64,000 nucleotides of DNA from JASHPR01 sp963778075 (lineage in GTDB: Bacteria > Actinomycetota > Actinomycetes > Streptosporangiales > Streptosporangiaceae), in NCBI GenBank assembly GCA_963778075.1, contig CAVZTJ010000005.1, positions 62,001-126,000 on the forward strand, in the 5' to 3' direction. This document shows, piece after piece, positions 1 to 8,783 of this stretch (positions are counted from its first letter, which is position 1; the number at the start of each line of letters is the position of its first letter). Below the pieces are notes generated by a model, which had not been told where the DNA came from, did no database searches, and was given only the letters and a program-made list of their open reading frames with translations. Made by a program: the position numbers and the translations under genes.

Positions 1-477
1 CGGAAGTCCCATCTCCCAGAACCAGCGCAGCAGCACTGGCCTGTGCAACGATTTCAGCTCGCGGGCCGCGGCTCGGATCAAGCTGTCATAGCGCCCCGTG
101 GCGATCAGGTTTGTCCGCGCCGCAGCCCACGAGATCATAGGGATCGTGCCGTGGCGCAGATCCCACCGTGCCAGCGTAATCGGCATCGGTGCCGTCCAAG
201 CAGTATAGAAATTGTTAATAGCAAGCTTCCTGCCGATCGTACGCTCGAAAGAGGCAACAGCGGACTCCTCGGCATTGACCACGGACGAGTTGATCGGCTG
301 CACCCACGCGCCGAACAGCACTCCGCGGGTGGGCGCCAGTGACCGCGCTGGATAACGCGGCACCGTCTCCGGGGACGCTGTTGCTGCGCTTCCCGCGGGA
401 CCAGGCCCCGCCGAACTGCGTGTGCACCCGGCAATCAGGGGCGAGAGAGCCGGGCCGCCGGCCAAGACCGCCGCCAT
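1..477 (-). CDS. GH26-like secreted glycoside hydrolase (3' end outside window)
   Basis: An open reading frame enters from the left edge and has no stop inside the window, so only the first about 159 residues are visible. After a hydrophobic stretch ending in a lipobox-like LIAGC comes GAWVQP, then FERTIGRKLAINNF, then GTIPMISW and finally RPVLLRWFWEM. This order resembles the first half of GH26 (beta-mannanase-like) barrels, where the Glu of the last motif would be the acid/base. It is therefore probably an exported, lipid-anchored polysaccharide hydrolase or transglycosylase serving the adjacent exopolysaccharide genes. The ATG at 477 is the only standard start in frame. However, the codons just upstream encode GRRRSGGQWRLS, a good signal-peptide n-region, so the true start may be a non-standard codon upstream or be hidden by a frame break. 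The family call comes from motifs only; substrate is unknown. Confidence 0.6.
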   Translation of the reverse strand, partial: MAAVLAGGPALSPLIAGCTRSSAGPGPAGSAATASPETVPRYPARSLAPTRGVLFGAWVQPINSSVVNAEESAVASFERTIGRKLAINNFYTAWTAPMPITLARWDLRHGTIPMISWAAARTNLIATGRYDSLIRAAARELKSLHRPVLLRWFWEMGLP

Positions 478-496
478 GGCGGCAACAGACAGCCGC

Positions 497-526
497 CACT
501 GACCGCCGCTCCGGCGGCGGCCAGTG
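497..526 (-). terminator. hairpin between propeller protein and GH26-like gene
   Basis: A 13-bp inverted repeat with one A.C mismatch flanks a TCCG loop (arms 497-509 and 514-526). It lies about 73 bases beyond the stop of the 599-3004 gene and about 20 bases before the ATG at 477, with no T tract. It could be an actinomycete-style terminator or attenuator, or simply GC-rich coding sequence if the downstream gene starts further upstream. Confidence 0.35.
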
Positions 527-598
527 AGCGGGCAAGCGCGTCGGGTGCTTCTCTCGCCAAACGCTCCCTTCCTTGGCCGGTAGGCCTGCCCAGCATTT

Positions 599-3004
599 CT
601 ACTGGCTGATGCCTTGCTGTAGGGCGGCCGCGTAATGCGCAGCCACCTGGGACGCGGACAGCGCGACCGGATAGACCGCCACATCCGCGATGGTGCCGTT
701 GAACCAGTAGCTGTGCGGCTGAGTGGTGCCCTGGCTGTTGCTGCCCCACGGGTCGAGGTTCCAGGCGTTGAGGTTGTCCCCGCCGACCCGCCAGTATCCG
801 GTGTAGGCCTGGGCCGAGGTCGTCGAGTTCGTGCCGATCAGGTGGCCGTCAACTAATAGTGCCATACCGGATGGCCCGAGCGTGCCAACCACGTAGTGCC
901 ACTGTCCGTCGTTGTAGCGGTTGGGCGTCTCGATCGTCTGCACCGACCCGTTGTAGACACCGAAGACGATCTGGCCGTCATTCATCATGTAGATGTGCCG
1001 GTCGTAATTGCTGCTGCCGGGGCTGGCGTTGTTGTTCGCGCTGCTCCCCCCGGTCTGGGCGTTGCCGAACCCGACAATCTTGCCGCCGTCGTCGGTACTT
1101 GTGTTGAACCAGGCCTCGACCGAGAAGACCTGCGGGCCCGGTGAGGCCACCGAGTTGGCCGAGGTCACGATGCCCGACTGGCCGTCGAACGACGTGGCCG
1201 TGGTGCCGGCGAACGGGCCGGCGGCGCCCTGGGTGGTACCGGGCTCGTAGATGCCGCTGAACCCGTTGCCTGACGCGTCGGCCGCCGTGCCGCCGGTGTC
1301 GTTCAGCGGCCACAGGAACGACGGGGTATTAGCAAGCACGGTCTGCTGATAGGTCTGCGCTGGGCTCGATGAGGCGACGGTCACCGGCGAGGACGCCGGT
1401 GATTTGGCGGTGTTGTGGGTCCCGTCGCTGGCCTGGTAGGTGTAGGTGTGACTTGAGCCGGGCGCCAGGCCGGTGTCCTGATAGCGCAGCATCGGCTGCT
1501 CACCGGGCTCACGCCAGGACGTGGCGGTCAGGGTAGCGATCGGCGTCGAGCCCCCGTCCCGGAAGATTTTGTAGCTGAGCGTGCCGACGTCACTGCTCCA
1601 GGTGGCCGGGAAGCTGACCGAATCCACCCCGGCCGAGGTGCTGGTCACCGTCGGCGCGGTGGTCGGATTGTTCGGCGCGGCCGAGCCGAGCCCGGGCGGG
1701 AAGATCGCGATGCCCTGCTGCGGCTTGTTGTTCACCGTGGTGAAGTCCCCCCCGACGAACAGCTGGCTGCCGTCGGTGGCCATCGCGTGCGGGCCCAGAG
1801 CGCCGAGGCCCGGGGGGGCTTGGGCTTTGTTGCCCGAGTTGGTGATGGGTGTCCAGTGACCCAGCGTGCCGTCGGTGAGCGACTGGTCCAGCAGGTGCCA
1901 GGCCGTCTCCGGGCTGGTCTGCGGGAACCCGCCCGGGAGGTACGCGCAGTCATGCGCGTGCGATCCCTTGAACAAGAACCCGTTGACCACCTCTAGCGCT
2001 TGGGTCGCGCCCAGGCAGTCGTTCTGCCACAGTAGCGAATCGGTGCTGCCCAGGCTGACCGCGAAATCGCCGTCGAAACAGCCGCCACCGTTGCCATTCG
2101 ACGCGAAGTACGCGGTGCTGCCGCTGATCACAATGTTCTGGGTCGAGGAGTTGCAGGCCGAGGTGTGCTGCTGGAAGGTGGGGGGGAGCGACCACGGCTG
2201 GTTGGTCGTCCCGTTGACCGGGTCGACCGCTCCGGACGAGTCCTGCAACACCCCGTTGATGTGCTGGAAGAAGCCGCCGAGCAGGACCTGGGAGTCATCG
2301 GGCGTCACCGCCAGGGCGTACACGCTGCTGTCGAGCACCGGTGCCCACGGCAGCAGCTTGCCCGACGTGTCGACCGCCGCCGCAAAGGTGCGGGTCACGT
2401 TGTTCATGTGGCCGAACGCGCCGCCTATGTAGATCTCCGAGCCGCTGGGGGAGACCGCAAGCGCACGCACCCAGGACGAGGTCGAGGGCGCCCAGCTGGT
2501 CAGCGCCCCGGTGGCGGTATTGAACGCGGCCAGGTCATTGCGGGCGACCCCGTTGACATGGTCGAAGATCCCCCCCACGTACAGCGTCGTGCCATTGGGT
2601 GACAACGCCATCGCGTAAACGCCCGGGTTCGGGTTTGTCCCCGAATAGGTAATCGTCGGGTCGAGCGAGCTGATCAGCGCGCCCGTCGTCGAATTGAATG
2701 CCGCCAGGAAGGTGCGCGTCACCTCGCCAGTGGTGGTGCCGGCCGGCGTGCCCGGCGGGAGGGCATTGCCGAACGTGCCGCCCGCATACACCACCCCGTT
2801 GCCATAGGCGAGCGAGAACACCGGCCCATCGGTCTGCCACGACGACAACGCCGTCGAGCTGACGTTGCCGTCGACCTGCCCCACCGGCGGGCTGGCGGCC
2901 ACCGCCTGCGGCGACGACGTCGATGCGATCGCCGCTGGTACTGCCACGATGCTCATCGCGATGCCGAGCGCGAGCGTCATCGTGCCGAAGAGGGCTCGCT
3001 TCAT
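599..3004 (-). CDS. secreted beta-propeller / fibronectin III / LamG-like protein
   Basis: An 801-residue exported protein. Residues 1-28 (MKRALFGTMTLALG onward) form a signal peptide. Residues about 60-440 carry repeated blocks of the type VYAGGTF, LYVGGIF, IYIGGAF, VLLGGFF and LFVGGDF, each followed by a loop such as FDHVNGVARNDLAAF; this is the pattern of delta-60-type propeller repeats. A fibronectin-III-like stretch follows (about 445-545), then a C-terminal concanavalin A/LamG jelly roll (about 560-800; VEAWFNT, DGQWHYVVGTL, FNGTIADVAVY). No catalytic motif is seen, so a carbohydrate-binding or structural surface role is inferred. The start is taken at 3004 rather than at an upstream in-frame codon because the signal peptide begins there and the ATG overlaps the TGA of the preceding glycosyltransferase as ATGA. 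Confidence 0.75.
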   Translation of the reverse strand: MKRALFGTMTLALGIAMSIVAVPAAIASTSSPQAVAASPPVGQVDGNVSSTALSSWQTDGPVFSLAYGNGVVYAGGTFGNALPPGTPAGTTTGEVTRTFLAAFNSTTGALISSLDPTITYSGTNPNPGVYAMALSPNGTTLYVGGIFDHVNGVARNDLAAFNTATGALTSWAPSTSSWVRALAVSPSGSEIYIGGAFGHMNNVTRTFAAAVDTSGKLLPWAPVLDSSVYALAVTPDDSQVLLGGFFQHINGVLQDSSGAVDPVNGTTNQPWSLPPTFQQHTSACNSSTQNIVISGSTAYFASNGNGGGCFDGDFAVSLGSTDSLLWQNDCLGATQALEVVNGFLFKGSHAHDCAYLPGGFPQTSPETAWHLLDQSLTDGTLGHWTPITNSGNKAQAPPGLGALGPHAMATDGSQLFVGGDFTTVNNKPQQGIAIFPPGLGSAAPNNPTTAPTVTSTSAGVDSVSFPATWSSDVGTLSYKIFRDGGSTPIATLTATSWREPGEQPMLRYQDTGLAPGSSHTYTYQASDGTHNTAKSPASSPVTVASSSPAQTYQQTVLANTPSFLWPLNDTGGTAADASGNGFSGIYEPGTTQGAAGPFAGTTATSFDGQSGIVTSANSVASPGPQVFSVEAWFNTSTDDGGKIVGFGNAQTGGSSANNNASPGSSNYDRHIYMMNDGQIVFGVYNGSVQTIETPNRYNDGQWHYVVGTLGPSGMALLVDGHLIGTNSTTSAQAYTGYWRVGGDNLNAWNLDPWGSNSQGTTQPHSYWFNGTIADVAVYPVALSASQVAAHYAAALQQGISQ

Positions 3005-3729
3005 CGTTGCTCCTCGTCCGCCAGTCCGCGGGTCGCTGCGCTCGCCTGGCCGTCTTGGACGTTCCATTTTGTACTCGATTCCGGGATCAGCCTCGGCGGC
3101 ATATTCATGTTCGCGGCAGCCGGGGAGTGGTTGGTTCTACGAACGACAGGGACGCGCCGGCTTCGATGCAATGTTGGCAGTCGGCGCCGGGAGCGGGAAA
3201 CGAGTTCTTCGACCAGTTGGCCGAATCTTGCGACCGCCGCATTAGCGTCAGCAGCTGGCACGCTTGCCCGCAGGTGGGAATGATTACGTGTGGCTTGCGA
3301 AAGGTTGCTGGCGAACTCTGCCGGTGTCTGTACGAGCCACACACGACCGAGCTCTGCCATTTTCAAGCAGAAGTGCACCTGATGGTCATCCACATGCTCA
3401 CCAAGCTGGGGGAGCCTCGGCACTACGATGGGCAGCAGCCCGCGCTCCCAGGCCGTGGCGATAGACTCTGGGCCGCCGTGGCAGACAATGACATCCGCCT
3501 CGTCAAGGACTTTGCTCATGCTTTGCGTGTCCAGGAATTGCGACGACGGGCAAGTGGGGATCACCGATACGGCGCCTGATTGGACGAAAAACCTGGCCGC
3601 CTGCTCCGGATGACAGCGAAGCCAGTCGTTGGTCCAGTTGATCAGGCGGTTGAACGGATGGTGATCCGTTCCGACGGTTACCACAACTTGCGGCGAAAGT
3701 GACTTGGGGCCTGCTGCCAAAGTAGTCAT
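3001..3729 (-). CDS. Alg13/PssE-like glycosyltransferase subunit
   Basis: A protein of about 242 residues related to the GT28 C-terminal (Alg13/PssE) fold. It begins with a strand and TVGTDHHPFNRL, typical of the first loop of these enzymes. The sugar-nucleotide-binding region reads ADVIVCHGGPESIATAWERG, followed by IVVPRLPQLGEHVDDHQ. In this family the subunit pairs with an Alg14/PssD partner to transfer a sugar from a nucleotide donor to a lipid-linked acceptor at the inner membrane. The Alg14-like partner is the gene immediately upstream. The start ATG at 3729 overlaps that gene's TGA by four bases, which argues against the longer frame opening at 3783. The last about 60 residues are Arg/Ser-rich and not conserved-looking. 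Donor and acceptor cannot be read from the sequence. Confidence 0.75.
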   Translation of the reverse strand: MTTLAAGPKSLSPQVVVTVGTDHHPFNRLINWTNDWLRCHPEQAARFFVQSGAVSVIPTCPSSQFLDTQSMSKVLDEADVIVCHGGPESIATAWERGLLPIVVPRLPQLGEHVDDHQVHFCLKMAELGRVWLVQTPAEFASNLSQATRNHSHLRASVPAADANAAVARFGQLVEELVSRSRRRLPTLHRSRRVPVVRRTNHSPAAANMNMPPRLIPESSTKWNVQDGQASAATRGLADEEQR

Positions 3730-4175
3730 AGCAGGCATCCGATCATCTTGCCGCGCGGATAGCTGATGGCCTGTTCGGGCCACTGCAAGAGAAACAGTGA
3801 CGAGAGCGGATAGCAGAGCCTGCCGGTCAGCGTTGGGCGCGTAATACGGTCGTAGACTTCCAGGTAGACGGTACGAACACCGAGCAGCCTGGCCACAACG
3901 AAGAATGGAAAGGCCACCCCGGCCCCATCGGAGATCACCACATCGGGCCGCTCGGCACGGATCACCTTGATCGCGAGCCGCAGGTTCCTCACTGCGTTGG
4001 GAATATTGCGTGTCGTGGGGGCGAAGGCTGGGACTATCCGTTCGCCCCGTAGCAACGACTCAGCCTGCGGGTTGCTGAAGGTGACCCAGACGCGATCGTG
4101 CCGGTCCCACCAAGGGCGAAGCCGGTACAGCTGCGCGAGGTGACCGCCCGACGAGCAGACCAGCAAGACCTTCAT
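3726..4175 (-). CDS. Alg14/PssD-like glycosyltransferase membrane subunit
   Basis: A 149-residue protein opening with MKVLLVCSSGGHLAQL, the N-terminal glycine-rich motif of Alg14/PssD proteins. It continues with RPDVVISDGAGVAFPFFVVA and RTVYLEVYDRITRPTLTG, also typical of the family. The length matches stand-alone Alg14-like subunits, which recruit the Alg13-like catalytic partner to the membrane. It is coupled at both ends: its ATG overlaps the TGA of the kinase-fold gene upstream, and its TGA overlaps the ATG of the Alg13-like gene downstream. This is one step of a polysaccharide repeat-unit assembly pathway; the sugar transferred is unknown. Confidence 0.78.
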   Translation of the reverse strand: MKVLLVCSSGGHLAQLYRLRPWWDRHDRVWVTFSNPQAESLLRGERIVPAFAPTTRNIPNAVRNLRLAIKVIRAERPDVVISDGAGVAFPFFVVARLLGVRTVYLEVYDRITRPTLTGRLCYPLSSLFLLQWPEQAISYPRGKMIGCLL

Positions 4176-5464
4176 ATCGTTTTCCCCGTCCGCGCCGCTG
4201 TCCCTGTGGGCTGTGGGCCAGCAATCCCATGCGGGGCGACTGCCCGCTCAAGCACTCGCGTCACGGCCGGGTGGAACCGGCTATCGACCTGGCCTGTGCT
4301 CTGGCGAGCCTCCTCATGGCGGAGAGTCACTTCGACCAGATGCAGGATTGCGACCAAGTCACGGGCACGTTCCGCGACTCCCAGTGCGCTAAGCGCAGCG
4401 TCCGCACGGCAGGCAGCGATCGCCACCGCCTCGGCGAGTGGGCGCTCACGGGCGATGAACTCGACCGAGTAGTAAAAGTGCACCGCGTCAAAGCCGAGCG
4501 GGATGTCGGACGTGCTGCTCTCCCAATCCCATGCGTACAGACGAGCGCCACACCGGCCAAGATTCCATGGCACAAGATCCCCGTGGCAGGTACCGAATGC
4601 CAGCGGAACGTGACCATGGGCCCCTTCGATACGCTCCGCAGCGAGTTCAAGGGCAGAGTGGACCGCGGGATCGACTACGCCTTGAATCCGTGAACGAACG
4701 CTGAGCCACCACGAACTCGCGGCGAGCTCAGAAGTCAGGCCGGGTGCCAGCCCACTGATCTCCCGGAGTGCCCCGGCGTCCGGCAGCTCGCTGTCGATGC
4801 CCAGCCCCCGGATCCGGCGGGGCAGCGGACCGGTGACGAGGAGATCGAGGCCGCGCCAGCTCGAAAGACCGAGAAGCGGCGGGACGCCAAGCAGCGTCTG
4901 GTGTTTCACGCAGGCCTGAAGGGCGACGGCCTCGCGGCTGACCGCCTCGCGGGTCCAGTCGTTCCAGCCCACCTTGATGTAGCCGAGCGGCACCCCGTTG
5001 GCCGCGAAGACCTGCAGCACGGGCTTGCAAAATGGGCCACTGCCACTGCCGGCCGCCATGACAACCGGCCCGCGGCCGAAAAGGTGCTGCAAGTGGTCGC
5101 CGAGCAGGTTCTCCGCCAACTCGGCCGATGTTGCGTCACGCATGACCCCGATGTCGATCTTGTCTTGCAGCAGCGGCTGCACCAGCCCGGCGCCCAGGCC
5201 AAGTCCAAGAACACGGCGCGCGAGACGGGTACGGCCCGAGCGCAGAGCGTTGTAGGAGGTCAGCGCAGACGAAGCGCCGCGCCGGGTGCCGAGCGACAGC
5301 ACAAAGGTCCGTCCTTGCGCGGCCCGGAGCAAGGCGAATTGATCGGCTCGCTGGTATCCGGCAGGCAGGGTCCCTGCCGCGGCCCACCTCACAGTGGGCG
5401 CCCCTCCGAAGAGAAGGTCGAACAGCCAGGCATGGCTCGGAGAAGTTCGGGCAATTCGGCGCAT
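4172..5464 (-). CDS. aminoglycoside phosphotransferase/choline-kinase-fold protein
   Basis: A 430-residue protein with an N-terminal half of unknown type (residues 1-170; PFCKPVLQVFAANG marks the start of a kinase N-lobe) and a recognisable phosphotransferase C-lobe. Residues around 290-320 read GTCHGDLVPWNLG, matching the HGDxxxxN catalytic loop, and LYAWDWESS supplies the metal-binding Asp. In this fold the enzyme phosphorylates a small molecule, sugar or choline-like group. The position just upstream of a glycosyltransferase pair suggests it modifies a polysaccharide precursor, but the substrate cannot be read. Its TGA overlaps the ATG of the Alg14-like gene (ATGA). A hairpin at 5641-5687 separates it from the upstream hydrolase gene, so it may be first in a coupled operon. 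Confidence 0.65.
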   Translation of the reverse strand: MRRIARTSPSHAWLFDLLFGGAPTVRWAAAGTLPAGYQRADQFALLRAAQGRTFVLSLGTRRGASSALTSYNALRSGRTRLARRVLGLGLGAGLVQPLLQDKIDIGVMRDATSAELAENLLGDHLQHLFGRGPVVMAAGSGSGPFCKPVLQVFAANGVPLGYIKVGWNDWTREAVSREAVALQACVKHQTLLGVPPLLGLSSWRGLDLLVTGPLPRRIRGLGIDSELPDAGALREISGLAPGLTSELAASSWWLSVRSRIQGVVDPAVHSALELAAERIEGAHGHVPLAFGTCHGDLVPWNLGRCGARLYAWDWESSTSDIPLGFDAVHFYYSVEFIARERPLAEAVAIAACRADAALSALGVAERARDLVAILHLVEVTLRHEEARQSTGQVDSRFHPAVTRVLERAVAPHGIAGPQPTGTAARTGKTI

Positions 5465-5640
5465 AAGCCCTACTCCCCACTTTGGGCAACCGTGCGGGCA
5501 TGCTTGTTGACATATCGTCGACGCGTACCTGACCGGCTTGGTTTACACGTTTAGCCCCCGGCCTGTAACTTTTGCGATGTTCGCGCAAGTGCCGCCCGCG
5601 GTCAAGCCCGGCGGCACTGGCGAGGCTTTACCGGACGTCG

Positions 5641-5687
5641 GCGACCCTCTGCTGCCGCGGACGGGTGGCGCGGCAGCAGGGGGTCGC
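5641..5687 (-). terminator. strong hairpin after GH26-like gene
   Basis: Arms 5641-5659 and 5669-5687 pair over 19 bp with a single G.U wobble and a 9-base loop. It lies about 43 bases beyond the stop of the minus-strand hydrolase frame (5730) and about 175 bases before the kinase-fold gene. No T tract follows, as is common for terminators in high-GC actinomycetes. I saw no gene in the rest of 5465-5729. Confidence 0.65.
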
Positions 5688-5729
5688 TGTTGGCTGGCTC
5701 GCAGCTGCGAGTGCTGCGCTGGCGACCCC

Positions 5730-6957
5730 TTACATGCTGCGGCACACCGTCTTGCGGTTCGATCCGCGCGTGGCTGGCGAATTCCTGCGCTGCCCTGACC
5801 GCCGAGTCGGCAGCCGGACTGGGCGTGCTCTTGGAGGGTGGAGAGGTGTGAGAGGGCTGCTGCTTCTCGATGGGGCCTGCCCGGGTGCGCTCGTTGGGAA
5901 GGAGACGGACAAGCCTTCGGCCGAACGGGCTATCGCGGTACGCCAAGTCTGAATGGATGGACTGTCGTGCAGCACCATCCACGGAAACCCTGCAGCATCA
6001 AAAAGCGTTCCGAATAGCGCCCCGCTGTTGTCCAGGTAATTGGCTACCTCAGCCAGCCATTGCGGTCGTCCCACTGGGTGCCGAGAGCAAATTCCGCGAA
6101 GCCGAAGGGCAGGCCGACGCTCTTAGAGGCGGCTACAGCCGGCCCCATGAACTGGGCGGGCGCGGTTGGCTGTGGGTTCTGGTCCTGCACGGTGCCCTCT
6201 GGATACGCATCCCAGCCAAGAGTGCTGATAATCCCACCAGGTGGCAAGTAGTCCCGGAAGTTATATTGGTCGCCCGGATCCGCATCCTGGTGCTGCAAGA
6301 TCAGCGTGGAATGAAGATATGGATTATGCGCTTTGTCGGCGATCGACACGATACGGGCCCATGCCGCCTTGTACTGGGTCAAGGTGAACTGACCCTCCTT
6401 GATAGGCAGTTCAGGCTCGTGATAATAGGAATAGTAAATGGGATGCCCCGTCGGGGCGGCGTCGAAGAAACGCGTCAGCGCAGCGTCATCGGCTCCTGAG
6501 AGTATTTCCGACGGCGGCGGCCGGAAGCTCACCCACCACGGACGAGTTGCTGCGCCCAGCACACCCGTACTCCACTGGGAAGGACCAGGTACCCCTTTAT
6601 AATAGGCACGGATAACGGACAGGTGCCCGAATTGTGCTGTTGCGGAAGCGAGCTGGCTGAGATCGCTGGGGTTAACGCCAAGTGGCGTGGACGTGGCGGA
6701 TCCATCGGCGCTCAGTCGTACCGATGAGCAGTTCAGTTTCGAGAACGCCGCCGTATTTCCGCGGCTAGCTGCGACATGCGTTGCCGCCAACGCTATAAAC
6801 ACAGAGAAGGCCGCCACGAGAGCCAGGCTCCCGCCTAGCGCCGTTTTCCGACGCCGTCGTGACGAAGTCCTCGCCGGGCCTTGCCGTATCCTCGCCGCAC
6901 CTTGCCGTGCCTGACGTTGACCACGAGAGTTCTGCGCGGCGTGCTGCCGCGGGGCAT
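5730..6957 (-). pseudogene. secreted GH26-like glycoside hydrolase, frame-broken
   Basis: The main frame (6817 to 6044) encodes a hydrophobic leader and a GH26-like barrel. YYSYYHEPE contains the likely acid/base Glu and FGFAEFALG the likely nucleophile Glu. It then hits a stop right after WDDRNGWLR. The rest of the barrel is in the next frame (WLAEVANYLDNSGALF, then FPWMVLHDSPSIQTW), so one base has been lost or gained near 6050-6065. A second break is likely at the 5' end. The ATG at 6957 has an excellent ribosome-binding site but its frame stops after 40 codons, while the signal-peptide n-region (RRRRKTALGGSLALV) is in another frame just upstream of 6817. If repaired, this would be an exported polysaccharide hydrolase like the gene at the left edge. 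The lesions may be sequencing errors. Confidence 0.7.
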
Positions 6958-6962
6958 GAATG

Positions 6963-6972
6963 CTCCTCTCCT
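6963..6972 (-). promoter_or_regulatory. strong Shine-Dalgarno sequence for the ATG at 6957
   Basis: AGGAGAGGAG sits five bases before the ATG at 6957. This identifies 6957 as the original start of the GH26-like gene even though that frame stops at 6835. Confidence 0.6.
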
Positions 6973-7055
6973 CGGCCGCCTACCGGGTTAGCTGACGGGT
7001 TGGGGCCGGAGGAGCCCTATGGCGGCGGCGGCGCTGGGCCGCTTGCCAATTCACC

Positions 7056-7098
7056 CCGGGGGACACTGGGTCCCCCGGCTCCCTGGTCAGACCAGGGA
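7056..7098 (-). terminator. two adjacent hairpins between sugar transferase and hydrolase genes
   Basis: The first hairpin pairs CCGGGGGAC (7056-7064) with GTCCCCCGG (7070-7078) around a 5-base loop. The second pairs TCCCTGGT (7080-7087) with ACCAGGGA (7091-7098) around a 3-base loop. Both stems are perfect. They lie in the 273-bp gap between the sugar transferase stop (7231) and the hydrolase start (6957), so they would terminate or attenuate read-through. No T tract follows. Nothing else was recognised in this gap. Confidence 0.5.
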
Positions 7099-7230
7099 CT
7101 CGGCGGTCCGCCGCCCGCCGCAAGGGAGCGACGGGAGCGGATAACAGATTGGAACATTAACGGAAGATGAATGATGCAGCAGCAAGAACGCAGAAATCAA
7201 AGTACTGAGTTCTATGGTCTTTTGCCCCAT

Positions 7231-8073
7231 TTAGTATGCGCCTGCGCCGCGCCGGACGGCGGACAAGGTCTTCCACAGAATCTGGAGGTCGAGCACGAAG
7301 GACCAGTTCTCCACGTAGCGCAGGTCCAGCCGGACCGACTCGTCCCAGGACAGGTCCGCCCGCCCATTGACCTGCCACAGGCCGGTAATGCCGGGCTTGA
7401 CCACGAGCCTGCGCCGCACGTGGTCGCCGTAAAGCGCTGCCTCCCTGGGCAGCGCGGGGCGCGGGCCGACGAGGGACATGTCACCGAGCAGCACGTTGAT
7501 CAGCTGGGGCAGCTCATCTATCGACCAGCGCCGCAGCCGCGCCCCGACTGGCGTCACCCGCGGGTCTTTGCGGATCTTGAACAGCACGGCATCGGTCTCA
7601 TTCAGCGTCGCCAGTTGGTCTCGCTTCGCCTCGGCGTCCGGCACCATCGTCCGGAACTTGAACAAGGTGAAGGAGCGGCCGTCCTGGCCCACCCTGATCT
7701 GCCGGAAGAACGCCGGGCCACCGTCGGACCAGCGTATGACCACGTAAAGCGACCGCGAACAAGAGGGCTCAGCAGCAGCAAGCGCCGACGCGGCGCAGGC
7801 CCGGTCGAACGCCGTCTTGATCAGCCGGCGCACGCCGGTGAACTCCGGATGGTCCACGTGCAGCAGGGGCAAGCCCGCCACCGGCCTGATCGTGGTGCGC
7901 GGCCCCGCGACATCGAGGAGAGCGGGCGCCACACAAAGGTCGGTATCCGTCCGCTCAAGCTCCCAGGCGAGCTCGCGAAGCCGCACCCCACTCATCTCCG
8001 GGCACGCGAGCACGGCGACCGTATCGGCCTGGAACGTCTGCACGACCTCGGCCACGCGGTTGAGGCCGACCAT
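7231..8073 (-). CDS. catalytic fragment of the sugar transferase
   Basis: This is the longest single open piece (280 codons) of the split gene. It contains the bacterial sugar transferase domain: VRRLIKTAFDRACA (normally followed by a membrane helix), GPAFFRQIRVGQDGRSFTLF, KFRTM, the RRWSIDELPQLINVL segment, DMSLVGPRPALP and KPGITGLWQVNGR. These are the conserved cytoplasmic motifs of the family. On its own it lacks the N-terminal membrane helices. Confidence 0.7.
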   Translation of the reverse strand: MVGLNRVAEVVQTFQADTVAVLACPEMSGVRLRELAWELERTDTDLCVAPALLDVAGPRTTIRPVAGLPLLHVDHPEFTGVRRLIKTAFDRACAASALAAAEPSCSRSLYVVIRWSDGGPAFFRQIRVGQDGRSFTLFKFRTMVPDAEAKRDQLATLNETDAVLFKIRKDPRVTPVGARLRRWSIDELPQLINVLLGDMSLVGPRPALPREAALYGDHVRRRLVVKPGITGLWQVNGRADLSWDESVRLDLRYVENWSFVLDLQILWKTLSAVRRGAGAY

Positions 8074-8783
8074 CGCCGGGACTCCTCCGATCTCGGTCGG
8101 GCCTCGCCCGATCTCGGCCAGCCCGGAATCGGAAAATCAGCCACGCACGCCGCTACGACCGAGAGCCCGTGATAGGTCTCCCGCCCCAGCTCGGCCGCAA
8201 GCCCGGCTACCACCGGTGCGTGGCCGACCACCACCACCTTTCGCATGAACAGCCCGTGGCTGCGCCGCCGGTGCAGCCACTTCCGGAGCGCATACCTGGC
8301 CAGGAGATCGAAGAGCATGGCCGCAGGGCAACGCGATGACCACGTAGCCGCGGGCGATGTCTGTCTTCGTCGCGTACGCGAGGACGGCTACCGCGGCGGT
8401 GAGGAATACTCCGGCGTTAACGACCTTGCGGAACTCATCCGTGCCCACGTCCGATGAAGCGGGTGTCGTAGCCTCCGGCCAGCGCGACACAGAGCATCCA
8501 GAGCAACGGCAGGATCACGCTAAGGGCCAGGTACGCTGCTCGCGCCGTGCTCGTGATCATCGAAGCGGACGCGAAAGGCGAGCAGCCCAGCGGCAAGGGC
8601 ACACAATCCGTCGACCAGCCGGGCTAGCCGCATGTAGCGGTTCATCCAGAGCGCAGCGATCCGGCTGCTCGGACCGCGCAGCAGTGCCGTCCCGATAGCG
8701 GTCCAAACCGACAATCCCCGCACCGCCCCTCGACGGCCGCCCAGTTGTCCTAGCGACACCCTCTGTTTCCCCGGTCGTGACAT
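7231..8783 (-). pseudogene. polyprenyl-phosphate sugar-1-phosphate transferase, split over five frames
   Basis: Read piecewise, this is one WbaP/ExoY-type priming transferase. The pieces in order are: a membrane N-terminus (RLARLVDGLCALAAGLLAF), then YLALSVILPLLWMLC and GGYDTRFIG, then GTDEFRKVVNAGVFL and KTDIARGYVVIALP, then the nucleotide-binding-like part (LARYALRKWLHRRR, KVVVVGHAPVVAGL), then the catalytic domain from about 8100 to 7231. Frame changes occur near 8545, 8447 (an extra base inside what should read FIGVGTDEF), 8322 (CCC where CC is expected) and 8130. The family transfers a sugar-1-phosphate to undecaprenyl phosphate, the first step of exopolysaccharide assembly. The codons remain free of decay, so sequencing error is as likely as true inactivation. 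Confidence 0.75.

Noticed and set aside
43..342. A 99-codon plus-strand frame near the left edge
   Set aside because: The minus strand of the same stretch encodes the GH26-like N-terminus with clear motifs, so the plus-strand frame is a shadow.
7171..8172. A 333-codon plus-strand frame
   Set aside because: Antisense to the sugar transferase, no recognisable fold; the minus strand carries the conserved motifs.
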